Below, in pieces: positions 54,660 to 63,921 of a DNA stretch of 64,000 nucleotides; the first letter of the stretch is position 1, and every line of letters begins with the position of its first letter. The stretch spans positions 1-64,000 of the forward strand of contig JAUNOY010000015.1 in NCBI GenBank assembly GCA_030536995.1. The letters run 5' to 3'. Below the pieces are notes generated by a model that saw only the letters and a list, made by a program, of their open reading frames with translations, was not told where the DNA came from and searched no databases. The position numbers and the translations under genes are program-made. The DNA comes from Eubacteriales bacterium. Its GTDB lineage: Bacteria; Bacillota; Clostridia; Lachnospirales; Lachnospiraceae.

Positions 54660-55568
54660 CTATTTTTCTTCTCCCTGTATTTTTTCAAGTTCTTCCATAT
54701 TCAGCCCAGTCAGACAGGATATTTTCTCCAGAGAAAGTTCCCCGTCCTCCAGCATTGCCCGCGCTATTCGATAGCTTTGTTTTTCTTCTCCAAGTTCTAT
54801 TCCTTGCTGAATTAACCGTTCTGATGGTAATTCTAATACACGACCTCCCATAATTTCACCTACCCCTTTCCTTATCGTTTCTGTTTTACGAAAAATATAA
54901 TCTGCAATGCGGATAATCAGATCAATCAGATCCCGATAGATTTCCTCTCTCCCTTGGTTCAACAAACTTTCTTCCAGACACTTTTCAATCCCGCGATATT
55001 CCTCTAATAGTTTTTCCAGTTCTTCTGTGCTCTCCTCCAGTTTTTTTAACTGTTTTTCGTACCGGATTACATAAAACGGGAGCAGGAAGAGCAGATTCTT
55101 CTGAAAGATTTCATTTCGGGTATATTCTTCTGCCCGGATGACCGGTACCCGATACTCCACAATCCTTCCGTCAGGCATCAGGATTTCCATCTCCAGTTCC
55201 TCTGCTCCGCTCTTCCCACGGAGATATAATACGCAGGAATGGGGGAATATTATACGGAATCTCCCATTTTCCCTGCTTGCGTTTTCCAGTGCAATGGCAA
55301 AATCATATTCTATCATTCGTATTACCATCCGGGTATCTCCCGTACTCTGGCATTCCAGATGGTATACCCTGTTTCCAATGAACAAATGGGAATCTGTAAT
55401 TATCTCTCCACTTTTCGTCTCATGCTCGTTCTTTTTTTGGATGATCGGAGTATCTTTTGGATAATCGGTCCCAAATACCTCATTGATCAACGGTATTACT
55501 AACTCCGGCATCTTTTCCAGCATCGTCCGAAATACATCATCAAAAATAGTATTGTCACTTATGCTCAC
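54660..55568 (-). CDS. Rpn/PD-(D/E)XK-type transposase-like nuclease
   Basis: The 302-residue protein opens with SISDNTIFDDVFRTML, then carries the nuclease motif of the Rpn/PDDEXK transposase-like family: Asp59 in TDSHL and Glu72-Cys-Gln74 in HLECQ. A long Glu/Lys coiled region follows, and a C-terminal helix-turn-helix-like tail (LEDGELSLEKISCLTGLNM). Known: Rpn proteins promote RecA-independent recombination in Escherichia coli; many relatives have unknown roles. A second, decayed C-terminal end of the same family lies just upstream. Confidence 0.85.
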   Translation of the reverse strand: MSISDNTIFDDVFRTMLEKMPELVIPLINEVFGTDYPKDTPIIQKKNEHETKSGEIITDSHLFIGNRVYHLECQSTGDTRMVIRMIEYDFAIALENASRENGRFRIIFPHSCVLYLRGKSGAEELEMEILMPDGRIVEYRVPVIRAEEYTRNEIFQKNLLFLLPFYVIRYEKQLKKLEESTEELEKLLEEYRGIEKCLEESLLNQGREEIYRDLIDLIIRIADYIFRKTETIRKGVGEIMGGRVLELPSERLIQQGIELGEEKQSYRIARAMLEDGELSLEKISCLTGLNMEELEKIQGEEK

Positions 55569-56103
55569 GAGGAGTCTCCTTTCTTTTTATTCTGTATATT
55601 TCGCTTTTGTATATAAAGGATTTCCTCTTGATGTACTTTTTGTTGTTTCTTATGTAAATAAAATCTGTTGCCTTTAAAGATTTCCTTTATCCTCTGTACT
55701 TAATTGCTTAACCTTTTCCAGACTCAGCCCTGTAGCTTCGGATATTTCTTCTGCAGACAGTCTTCCATCTTCCAATAACACGTCAACTATCTTACGTGCA
55801 GTCTGTTTTGATCCACGCTGAATCCATGCCCGAATTCCTTGCTGTTTCTCTTTTGTAAGTGATCTTTGTTTTGTTCACTCACCTTCTTCTCTTTTTTATA
55901 ATTTGATTTTATCAAAAAAATTATAAAGTATCCAGAAAAATCATGCTTTATCATCAGAAATTTTTATAAGTTTTTATTCCTGCTCCCCAATAGAAAAACA
56001 AGCTTTCCCAGAGTCTTATTTCAGAAAACTAAGCTCCGGGCAGGGCGGTACCCCAAAAAAGAATTTCCTATTATATTGCGGTCATTTCAAAGAAGAATTC
56101 TTT
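55569..56103. other. Intergenic region with Rpn relic
   Basis: Apart from the gene fragment at 55674-55871 these bases show no gene. The right part (55872-56103) is AT-rich with no recognisable element. Confidence 0.5.
55674..55871 (-). pseudogene. C-terminal fragment of an Rpn/PDDEXK-type gene
   Basis: The minus strand encodes a fragment with QQGIRAWIQRGSKQTARKIV and LLEDGRLSAEEISEATGLSL, ending in TAA at 55674-55676. It matches the tail of the neighbouring 302-residue protein. An in-frame TGA lies just upstream and there is no start, so only about 65 codons survive. Confidence 0.8.
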
Positions 56104-56140
56104 AAAAAAAATCGGCTCCGTATTTTACGGAACCGATTTT
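56104..56140 (-). terminator. Terminator of glgP
   Basis: AATCGGCTCCGT and ACGGAACCGATT pair with one mismatch, with a T-run on the minus strand, 13 bases after the glgP stop. Confidence 0.9.
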
Positions 56141-56152
56141 GTCTTAAATCAT

Positions 56153-58615
56153 TTATTTCTTACGTACTGTTACTTTATCCAGATGCCAGATATCGTCCAC
56201 GTATTCCTGAATGGTTCTGTCAGAAGTGAATTTGCCGCTGCATGCTGTATTCAGGAGTGCTTTCTTAGCCCAGCCTTTTTCGTCTCTGTATGCAGCTTCT
56301 ACGCGCTTCTGAGCCTCTACATAGCTTCTGAAGTCTGCAAGGATGAAATACTGATCTGCTCTGTCACAGTTATTTGTATTAAGTAAGGAATCGTACAGAT
56401 CGCGGAACAGCTCTGTATCGTTGGAGAAAGTTCCATTGATCAGCTGCATCAGTACCTGACGGATTTCTGTATCTGTATTGTAGATTACGTTTGGATCATA
56501 GCCACCGTTGTTTTCGTAGTTAATTACCTCATCTGAACTTAAACCGAAGATAAATGCATTTTCTGCACCTACCTCTTCTACGATCTCTACGTTAGCGCCG
56601 TCCATTGTTCCCAGTGTAGGAGCACCGTTAAGCATAAACTTCATGTTACCTGTACCGGATGCTTCCTTACTTGCTGTGGAAATCTGTTCGGAAACGTCTG
56701 CTGCCGCAAAAATCATCTCAGCATTGGATACACGGTAGTTTTCGATGAATACAACCTTCAGCTTGCCGCCGATGGAAGCATCGTTGTTTACTACATCTGC
56801 TACGGAGTTGATCAGTTTGATGATTTTCTTCGCACGATGATAACCTGCAGATGCTTTCGCACCGAAAATAAATGTTCTTGGATAGAATTCCATTTCCGGA
56901 TGCATCTTAATCTGATTATACAGATAGATTACATGAAGAATATTCAGTAACTGGCGTTTGTACTCATGAAGTCTCTTAACCTGAACATCAAAAATAGAAC
57001 GTGGATTTACCTCTACTCCATTGTGCTCAAGAATATATTTTGCCAGACGTACCTTGTTCTGGTATTTAATATTCATAAATTCCTGAAGTGCCTTTTCGTC
57101 GTCTGCATATACAGCCAACTTCTTTAACTGAGACAGATCTGTAATCCAGTCAGCTCCGATATGGTCTGTAATCCAGTTCGCAAGAAGCTGATTTCCGTGA
57201 AGAAGGAATCTTCTCTGTGTGATACCGTTTGTCTTATTGTTGAATTTCTCAGGCATCATCTGGTAGAAATCTTTCAGCTCCTGGTTTTTCAGAATTTCTG
57301 TGTGAAGTCTTGCAACACCATTTACAGAGAAGCCTGCAACGATTGCAAGATGAGCCATTTTAACCTGACCATCGTAAATGATAGCCATTTTTCTGATCTT
57401 CTCGTAATCTCCAGGATATTTTGCCTGTACTTCAATGATAAAGCGGCGGTTAATCTCCTCGATAATCTGATATACACGCGGAAGAAGTCTGGAGAACAGC
57501 TCGATTGGCCATTTCTCAAGAGCCTCGGACATGATGGTGTGGTTTGTGTAAGCAACACATTTCGTTGTTATATCCCATGCCTGATCCCAGCCAAGTCCTT
57601 CCTCATCCATAAGGATTCTCATCAACTCAGCTACAGCTACAGTCGGATGAGTATCGTTCATCTGGAATACAACTTTTTCGTAAAGCTTAGTGATATCATC
57701 GTGTTTCTTTTTATATTTTTCAATAGCTGCCTGTAAGCTTGCAGAAACAAAGAAATACTGCTGTTTCAGACGAAGTTCTTTTCCTGCATAGTGATTGTCA
57801 TTCGGGTAAAGTACCTCTACAATATTACGAGCCAGATTTTCCTGCTCAACTGCTTTTTTGTAATCACCTTTGTCAAAGGAGTCAAGTGCAAAGTCTACAA
57901 TCGGCTCAGCATCCCAGATACGGAGTGTATTTACAACATCGTTGTCATATCCTACAATCGGCATATCATAAGGAATTGCTTTTACAGCCTGGTATCCTTC
58001 ATGGATGAATTTATTTTCACCTTTTTCATGATTATATTCTACTCTTACGTATCCGCCGAAATGAACTTCTTTCGCATATTCCGGACGACGTAATTCGAAT
58101 GGATATCCATCCTTGAGCCAGTTATCCGGCACTTCAAGCTGAAATCCGTCTTTGATCTCCTGTTTGAACATACCGTAACGATAACGGATTCCACAGCCGT
58201 ATGCACTGTAGTTTAATGTTGCAAGAGAATCAAGGAAGCAGGCTGCAAGTCTTCCGAGACCACCGTTTCCAAGGGCCGGATCCGGCTCCTGGTCTTCCAG
58301 ACAGTTGATATCAAGACCTAACTCTGTAAGCGCTTCTTTTACCTCGTCATATGCGCAAAGATTGATCAGGTTATTTCCCAGTGCACGTCCCATTAAGAAC
58401 TCCATGGACATATAATAAACAGTTTTTGGATCCTGCTCATCATATGCATTCTGGGTTTCCAGCCAATTGTCAATGATAACGTCTTTTACCGTATAGCTTA
58501 CTGCCTGAAAAATCTGCTCCTGTGTAGCTTCATCCAGTGTTTTGCGGTAAAGATATTTTACGTTATCTTTAACACTCTGTTTAAATGCTTCTTTCTTAAA
58601 CTGACTGCTAATCAT
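56153..58615 (-). CDS. glgP: Glycogen/starch/alpha-glucan phosphorylase
   Basis: GlgP releases glucose 1-phosphate from the ends of alpha-1,4-glucans, using pyridoxal phosphate. The 820 residues are the full family length. Visible blocks are DPALGNGGLGRLAACFLDS near the N-terminus, KRLHEYKRQLLN, and the cofactor lysine block EASGTGNMKFMLNG. Cytoplasmic, no signal. CAGGAGGAATGAC precedes the ATG. It follows ileS on the same strand after 101 bases that contain two palindromic hairpins, so it probably has its own transcript. It complements glgB at the other end of the window. Confidence 0.97.
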   Translation of the reverse strand: MISSQFKKEAFKQSVKDNVKYLYRKTLDEATQEQIFQAVSYTVKDVIIDNWLETQNAYDEQDPKTVYYMSMEFLMGRALGNNLINLCAYDEVKEALTELGLDINCLEDQEPDPALGNGGLGRLAACFLDSLATLNYSAYGCGIRYRYGMFKQEIKDGFQLEVPDNWLKDGYPFELRRPEYAKEVHFGGYVRVEYNHEKGENKFIHEGYQAVKAIPYDMPIVGYDNDVVNTLRIWDAEPIVDFALDSFDKGDYKKAVEQENLARNIVEVLYPNDNHYAGKELRLKQQYFFVSASLQAAIEKYKKKHDDITKLYEKVVFQMNDTHPTVAVAELMRILMDEEGLGWDQAWDITTKCVAYTNHTIMSEALEKWPIELFSRLLPRVYQIIEEINRRFIIEVQAKYPGDYEKIRKMAIIYDGQVKMAHLAIVAGFSVNGVARLHTEILKNQELKDFYQMMPEKFNNKTNGITQRRFLLHGNQLLANWITDHIGADWITDLSQLKKLAVYADDEKALQEFMNIKYQNKVRLAKYILEHNGVEVNPRSIFDVQVKRLHEYKRQLLNILHVIYLYNQIKMHPEMEFYPRTFIFGAKASAGYHRAKKIIKLINSVADVVNNDASIGGKLKVVFIENYRVSNAEMIFAAADVSEQISTASKEASGTGNMKFMLNGAPTLGTMDGANVEIVEEVGAENAFIFGLSSDEVINYENNGGYDPNVIYNTDTEIRQVLMQLINGTFSNDTELFRDLYDSLLNTNNCDRADQYFILADFRSYVEAQKRVEAAYRDEKGWAKKALLNTACSGKFTSDRTIQEYVDDIWHLDKVTVRKK

Positions 58616-58642
58616 GTCATTCCTCCTGTCAGCAGGATTCCA

Positions 58643-58663
58643 TCCGGGAATTAAATTCCCGGA
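58643..58663 (-). promoter_or_regulatory. 5' UTR palindrome before glgP
   Basis: TCCGGGAATT and AATTCCCGGA flank a single central base: perfect ten-base arms, 27 bases before the glgP start. It could be an operator or an RNA hairpin. Confidence 0.55.
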
Positions 58664-58684
58664 CAGAGCCCCCTCTTTGTTTTG

Positions 58685-58706
58685 TTTCCGGCTGATCCGC
58701 AGATCA
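58685..58706 (-). terminator. Hairpin after ileS
   Basis: CGGCTGATC and GATCAGCCG form a perfect nine-pair stem with a four-base loop ten bases after the ileS stop. No T-run follows, so termination would be weak. Confidence 0.5.
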
Positions 58707-58716
58707 GCCGTTTGAG

Positions 58717-61700
58717 TTACTCTATTTTAGATACCCCTAAGGTTACCTGTTCTTTATTAATGCTCCACTCTTTTGTATAGCCGTCCATTTCGCCAAGGAC
58801 AATATCCTGAGCGAGAACTTCCGCCTTGATTTCCTCTGCATGACTATTCATAAGGTTCATGATCTTTTCGTTGTCTTTAACAAAGATTCTGATCTTATCC
58901 ATCACTTCAAAGCCGGCTTCCTTACGCATAGTCTGTACTTTACTGATAATCTCGCGGACAAAACCTTCCTCAAGAAGCTCTTCTGTCAGGTTTGTATCGA
59001 GAACTACAGAAGTATCTCCATCGGACTCTGTCACATAACCTTCTGTCTGAGCAGTTTCGATAAGCAGGTCTTCCTCTGTAAGCTCTACCTTATTTCCGTC
59101 AATATCAAGCACAAGCACGCCATTTGCTCTTAAATCTGCCATCGCCTTGCTTCCGTCGATATCAGTCAATGCCTGACGGATTCCACCAAGAAGTTTTCCG
59201 TATTTCGGACCTACTGTACGAAGCTGTGGTTTAAAGCTGTAAGAAATGAAGGATTCCACATCATCTGCAAATTTCACTTCTTTTACGTTAAGCTCATCTG
59301 CAATAATGTCTGTATAGAATTTGTCCATTTTCTGCTCTGCTTTTACAAACATGGTTCCGATCGGCTGACGGTTCTTAATATTTGCAGTATTACGGCAGGC
59401 ACGTCCAAGAACTACAATTTCAAGCAGTTCCTTCATGTCTGCTTCCAGTTTCTTATCAATCCATGCTTCATTGACAGCAGGGAACTCGCAGAGATGGATA
59501 CTTTCAATGGCATCGTTATCAATGCTTCTTACAAGATTCTGGTAAATGTCTTCTGTCATAAACGGAATCATCGGAGCTGCTGCCTTGGCAACTGTTACCA
59601 GAGCTGTATAAAGAGTCATATAAGCATTGATCTTATCCTGTTCCATGCCCTTTGCCCAGAAACGTTCACGACTTCTTCTTACATACCAGTTACTCATATC
59701 ATCTACAAATTCCTGAAGTGCACGTGCAGTTTCCGGAATTTTGTAGGATGCGAGGTTTTCATCAACAGCTTTCACAAGGGAGTTAAGTCTGCTTAACAGC
59801 CACTTGTCCATTACAGAAAGCTTATCGTAATCCAGTGTATATTTCGTAGCATCGAACTGATCGATTTCTGCGTACAGTACAAAGAACGCATAGGTGTTCC
59901 AGAGAGTGCTCATAAATTTACGCTGTCCCTCAACAACAGCTTTGCCATGGAAACGGTTCGGCAGCCACGGAGCACTGTTGATATAGAAATACCAACGAAT
60001 TGCGTCTGCACCGTATTTTTCAAGAGCATCAAACGGGTCTACTGCATTTCCTTTTGATTTACTCATTTTCTGTCCGTTCTCATCCTGTACATGACCAAGA
60101 ACGATTACGTTTTTGTATGGAGCTTTATTAAACAGCAGGGTTGACTCTGCAAGGAGAGAATAGAACCATCCTCGTGTCTGGTCTACTGCCTCGGAGATGA
60201 AGTCTGCCGGGAACTGCTGCTCAAATAAATCTTTATTTTCAAATGGGTAATGATGCTGTGCAAATGGCATTGCTCCGGAATCGAACCAGCAATCGATTAC
60301 CTCCGGTACACGGTGCATGATACCACCACACTCCGGACACTTCAGTGTAATTTCATCGATGTATGGACGATGAAACTCTACGGTTTTCGCTCTCTCATCT
60401 CCACTCATCTCAAATAATTCCTGACGGCTTCCGATGGAGTGCATATGTCCGCATTCACATTCCCAGATATTCAGTGGTGTTCCCCAGTAACGATTACGGC
60501 TGATACCCCAGTCCTGAACGTTCTCCAGCCAGTCGCCGAAACGTCCTTTACCGATGCTTTCCGGAATCCAGTTGATTGTATTGTTATTGCGAATCAGATC
60601 ATCTTTCACTGCTGTCATTTTGATAAACCAGGACTCTCTTGCATAGTAGATAAGTGGTGTATCACATCTCCAACAGTGTGGATAATCATGCTCAAATTTC
60701 GGAGCATCAAAAAGCTTTCCTTCTTTGTCCAGATCCGTAAGAATAACAGGGTCTGCTTTCTTTACAAAAATTCCTGCATATGGAGTTTCTTTTGTAAGGT
60801 TACCCTGTCCGTCTACAAACTGCACAAACGGAAGCTCATATTTGCGTCCTACACGATTATCATCTTCACCAAAGGCAGGTGCGATATGAACGATACCGGT
60901 ACCGTCGCTCATTGTTACGTAGTCATCGCATACTACGAAATGACCTTTTTTGCGCTGTTTTGCAGCTGCCTCTCCGGTACATGCCCAAAGCGGCTCGTAC
61001 TCTTTATACTCAAGATCTGTTCCTTTATATGTTTCCAGAATCTCGTAAGCCTTCTGTCCTTCCTCTGCCAATTTACCAAGTACCTTGTCAAGAAGAGCTT
61101 CTGCCATATAATACGTGTATCCATCGACAGCTTTTACTTTACAGTATGTCTCCTCCGGGTTTACACAAAGTGCAACGTTAGACGGAAGTGTCCATGGTGT
61201 GGTTGTCCATGCAAGGAAATATGCATCCTCTCCCACAACCTTAAATCTTACTACTGCGGAACGCTCTTTTACAGATTTATACCCCTGAGCTACCTCCTGG
61301 GCGGAAAGCGGTGTTCCACAACGCGGACAATACGGAACGATTTTGAAGCCTTTGTAAAGAAGCTTCTTATTCCAGATTTCTTTCAGAGCCCACCACTCGG
61401 ACTCAATGTAATTGTCCTCATAAGTTACATACGGATGTTCCATATCAGCCCAGAATCCAACGGTTGAGGAAAAGTCTTCCCACATACCTTTGTACTTCCA
61501 GACACTTTCTTTACATTCCTGAATGAATGGCTCCATTCCGTATTCCTCGATCTGTTCTTTTCCGTCCAGACCAAGCTTCTTCTCTACTTCCAGCTCTACC
61601 GGAAGTCCGTGCGTATCCCATCCTGCTTTACGCGGTACCATATATCCTTTCATTGTACGGTAACGCGGAATCATATCTTTGATTACTCGGGTGAGTACGT

Positions 61701-61872
61701 GACCGATATGCGGTTTGCCGTTGGCAGTCGGAGGGCCGTCATAAAAGGTATATGTCTCTCCCTCTTTTCTGTTCTCCATACTCTTTTCGAAGATATGGTT
61801 TTCTTTCCAGAATGCTTCGACTTTTTTTTCACGGTCTACAAAATTTAAGTTGGTGTCTACTTTCTGGTACAC
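58717..61872 (-). CDS. ileS: Isoleucyl-tRNA synthetase (long, eukaryote-like type)
   Basis: This enzyme charges tRNA-Ile with isoleucine. The 1051 residues fit the longer IleS type. The signature HIGH box is PHIGHVLTR and the KMSKS box is QKMSKSKGN; the editing domain and a C-terminal anticodon-binding domain follow. Known: this subtype is generally less sensitive to mupirocin than the shorter bacterial one; I infer type from length and N-terminal sequence only. A T-box leader and sigma-A promoter lie upstream, so expression should respond to uncharged tRNA-Ile. ACAGGAGGTAAATAACTG is the ribosome site. Confidence 0.97.
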   Translation of the reverse strand: MYQKVDTNLNFVDREKKVEAFWKENHIFEKSMENRKEGETYTFYDGPPTANGKPHIGHVLTRVIKDMIPRYRTMKGYMVPRKAGWDTHGLPVELEVEKKLGLDGKEQIEEYGMEPFIQECKESVWKYKGMWEDFSSTVGFWADMEHPYVTYEDNYIESEWWALKEIWNKKLLYKGFKIVPYCPRCGTPLSAQEVAQGYKSVKERSAVVRFKVVGEDAYFLAWTTTPWTLPSNVALCVNPEETYCKVKAVDGYTYYMAEALLDKVLGKLAEEGQKAYEILETYKGTDLEYKEYEPLWACTGEAAAKQRKKGHFVVCDDYVTMSDGTGIVHIAPAFGEDDNRVGRKYELPFVQFVDGQGNLTKETPYAGIFVKKADPVILTDLDKEGKLFDAPKFEHDYPHCWRCDTPLIYYARESWFIKMTAVKDDLIRNNNTINWIPESIGKGRFGDWLENVQDWGISRNRYWGTPLNIWECECGHMHSIGSRQELFEMSGDERAKTVEFHRPYIDEITLKCPECGGIMHRVPEVIDCWFDSGAMPFAQHHYPFENKDLFEQQFPADFISEAVDQTRGWFYSLLAESTLLFNKAPYKNVIVLGHVQDENGQKMSKSKGNAVDPFDALEKYGADAIRWYFYINSAPWLPNRFHGKAVVEGQRKFMSTLWNTYAFFVLYAEIDQFDATKYTLDYDKLSVMDKWLLSRLNSLVKAVDENLASYKIPETARALQEFVDDMSNWYVRRSRERFWAKGMEQDKINAYMTLYTALVTVAKAAAPMIPFMTEDIYQNLVRSIDNDAIESIHLCEFPAVNEAWIDKKLEADMKELLEIVVLGRACRNTANIKNRQPIGTMFVKAEQKMDKFYTDIIADELNVKEVKFADDVESFISYSFKPQLRTVGPKYGKLLGGIRQALTDIDGSKAMADLRANGVLVLDIDGNKVELTEEDLLIETAQTEGYVTESDGDTSVVLDTNLTEELLEEGFVREIISKVQTMRKEAGFEVMDKIRIFVKDNEKIMNLMNSHAEEIKAEVLAQDIVLGEMDGYTKEWSINKEQVTLGVSKIE

Positions 61873-61912
61873 AGTTATTTACCTCCTGTTTTTGTTTTTT
61901 ATTTTCAGATAC

Positions 61913-62210
61913 AAAAAAATCGCCCTCTTGTAAAAGGACGAAATCTATGCATTCGCTATACCACCTGTTACACTGTACGGGCATTCTTGTACCGATACAC
62001 GTTCCTGTAACGGGGGAATCACCGTCATTTCTTACTTCCGGCTGATGTGTTTTTTTCAGTCAATTGTCTGTGCCCTGTCTTCGGAAATGAAACTCCGGAG
62101 GGATTTTCGGCTGTATCTACTTGCACCGGACTCGCACCATCTCCGGCTCGCTGAAGACTTTTAACACAGCTTACTGTCTCCATCATTGTCTTTGCTGGTT
62201 ATTTGTATGC
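61913..62210 (-). promoter_or_regulatory. T-box riboswitch of ileS
   Basis: The T-box core AGGTGGTATAGCG (61954-61966) is followed by a terminator stem (CGTCCT with AGGGCG) and seven T. Upstream is a long Stem I with GATGGTGCGAGTCC-type loop sequence. A candidate specifier codon ATC (Ile) sits at 62102-62104 on the minus strand, after GAAA. Uncharged tRNA-Ile would favour the antiterminator. Confidence 0.9.
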
Positions 62211-62216
62211 CAGTTT

Positions 62217-62245
62217 ATTATAATAGTTGATTTTTCCTTCGTCAA
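62217..62245 (-). promoter_or_regulatory. Sigma-A promoter of the ileS T-box transcript
   Basis: TTGACG (62240-62245) and TATAAT (62217-62222) on the minus strand, 17 bases apart. Confidence 0.88.
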
Positions 62246-62286
62246 GGCTTTTTTGGTTAATAACAGGTAAAACCTTTCTTAAACAG

Positions 62287-62315
62287 TAGTCTATTTTTCC
62301 AAAAGATGATATAAT
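62287..62315 (+). promoter_or_regulatory. Possible promoter of the carboxypeptidase gene
   Basis: TATAAT at 62310-62315 with a weak TAGTCT -35 at 17-base spacing, about 85 bases before the start codon. Confidence 0.45.
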
Positions 62316-62398
62316 GCTGTTTCAGGAAAGACTGAAAAGAACTTTCCCTATGCAAAAATAAGGGTATATTTTTTTACAAGAAGGGTATTTTTTATAAC

Positions 62399-63631
62399 AT
62401 GAAGAAATTTAAATCACATATTTTAAAACGTATAACTGCCGGTCTTCTGGGTCTGAGTCTGCTCACCACGCAGGCAGGTATTATTGAAGCCAGTGAAGAT
62501 CCAATCGTGACAGCTACCCCTGTACCGGAACATACAGAAAGCTATTCTCAGGCGCCGGATACAGATTCTATAAAAGACTGGCCAAAAGGACCGAAAATCG
62601 AGGCAACTTCCGCAGTCCTCATGGATGTCGTCACAGAATCTGTCCTCTATTCAAAAAATGCTGACCAGCAGCTCTATCCGGCAAGTATCACGAAAATCAT
62701 GACTGCGCTTCTTGCCTGTGAAAATCTGAATATGGAGGACAAGCTCGTCGTATCAGAAGCCGCAGCCTACGGCATTGAGAGCGGAAGCTCTTCTATTTAC
62801 GGGGATGCCGGTGAGGAATTCACAGTGGAACAGGCAATGATGGGACTTATGTTGGAATCAGCCAATGAAATGGCTCTGGCTCTGGCAGAAAAAACAAGCG
62901 GTTCTGTAAAAAAATTCGTAGAACTTATGAACTGGCGCGCCCGACACCTGAGCTGTAAAAACACACATTTCAATAACCCGCACGGACTTCATGATGAACT
63001 CCACTATACAACAGCCAATGATATGGCTAAAATAGCAAAGGCTGCCTGGTTTAATCCCGAATTCCGCAAGTTCTGTACCCAGGGAATTTATGAAATCCCT
63101 CCTACAAATAAATTTGAGGAAACCCGTTATCTCCTCAACCACCACAAAATGATGCCCACCAGAGATTATGCATACGAGGGGGTTCTCGGCGGAAAAACAG
63201 GATGGACCTCTGCTGCCGGCAGTACTCTTGTAACTTTTGCCAAAAGAGGCTCCACTGTGCTGATGGCAGTTGTGATGGGGGGAATCAACGGAAACTGGGC
63301 AGACACTGCTGCACTTCTGGATTACGGCTTTAATAATTTCGAGAAAGTAAACCTGAAACTGGACAGAACCCCGACTCCGGTAAAACTTCTCCCAAATGTG
63401 AAATATATTCTCAGAGACGGAGGAAACACTTATCCGTTCTACTATATCCGCAATGTTTATGTCACTGTTCCTACAGGCTACAATGTCAAAAAACTGAAAC
63501 GGAAACAGGCAACTCTTTTCAATGCAGCAGGTCCTTACCGGATTAAGAGCAAATATTATCTGGACGGTCATATGGTCGGCTGGGGAATGCAATACGAAAA
63601 GGAGATCCTTCCGGACCTCCTTCTCCAATAA
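62399..63631 (+). CDS. D-alanyl-D-alanine carboxypeptidase (DacF-type PBP)
   Basis: This 410-residue serine peptidase trims the terminal D-Ala from peptidoglycan stem peptides outside the membrane. It has a signal peptide (residues 1-32) and a penicillin-binding fold with all three motifs: S96-I-T-K99 (SxxK), S154-A-N156 (SxN) and GGKTGWTSAAGS (KTG). A beta-rich C-terminal domain follows. The Gly/Met-rich AAGGG ribosome site is a little far from the ATG. Known: DacF/DacA types act in vegetative or spore wall maturation; the subtype cannot be fixed here. Confidence 0.93.
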   Translation: MKKFKSHILKRITAGLLGLSLLTTQAGIIEASEDPIVTATPVPEHTESYSQAPDTDSIKDWPKGPKIEATSAVLMDVVTESVLYSKNADQQLYPASITKIMTALLACENLNMEDKLVVSEAAAYGIESGSSSIYGDAGEEFTVEQAMMGLMLESANEMALALAEKTSGSVKKFVELMNWRARHLSCKNTHFNNPHGLHDELHYTTANDMAKIAKAAWFNPEFRKFCTQGIYEIPPTNKFEETRYLLNHHKMMPTRDYAYEGVLGGKTGWTSAAGSTLVTFAKRGSTVLMAVVMGGINGNWADTAALLDYGFNNFEKVNLKLDRTPTPVKLLPNVKYILRDGGNTYPFYYIRNVYVTVPTGYNVKKLKRKQATLFNAAGPYRIKSKYYLDGHMVGWGMQYEKEILPDLLLQ

Positions 63632-63633
63632 TA

Positions 63634-63921
63634 TTATTTCTTTTCTGCTTTTTTCTTTAACTGCCTTTTACGGCGGAGGACTTCTTTTCTTTCAAGAAGC
63701 TCCTCCGCTTCTTTCATATCTGCGATCCGCAGCGTTTTTATTGCAAAATATTTTTCCTCGTCTGTCTTTCGAATACGGATTTTTCCTCTGACATATCCAT
63801 GTTTTTCACATACAGACATACTGTAATATACCTTCGGATTATTCATAAACCAGCGTATTTTTCGTTTTGCCGAAAGATGACAGATTGGACAGCGGGTACT
63901 TGTAACTTCTCTGTCCTTCAT
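63634..63921 (-). CDS. Small Zn-finger-like basic protein
   Basis: The 95-residue, strongly basic protein has CPICHLSAKRK near the N-terminus and CEKHG 30 residues later, giving a possible C2-C/H metal site. A Lys/Arg-rich helical tail follows (ELLERKEVLRRKRQLKKK). The pattern suggests nucleic-acid binding, but I know no named family. GAGGGAAAG fixes the ATG at 63921. It converges with the carboxypeptidase gene, two bases from its stop. Beyond it (63922-64000) only AT-rich sequence remains. Confidence 0.65.
   Translation of the reverse strand: MKDREVTSTRCPICHLSAKRKIRWFMNNPKVYYSMSVCEKHGYVRGKIRIRKTDEEKYFAIKTLRIADMKEAEELLERKEVLRRKRQLKKKAEKK

Noticed and set aside
60439-61467. 342-residue plus-strand frame opposite ileS
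   Set aside because: Antisense of conserved synthetase blocks, with Cys- and Phe-rich composition typical of shadow frames.
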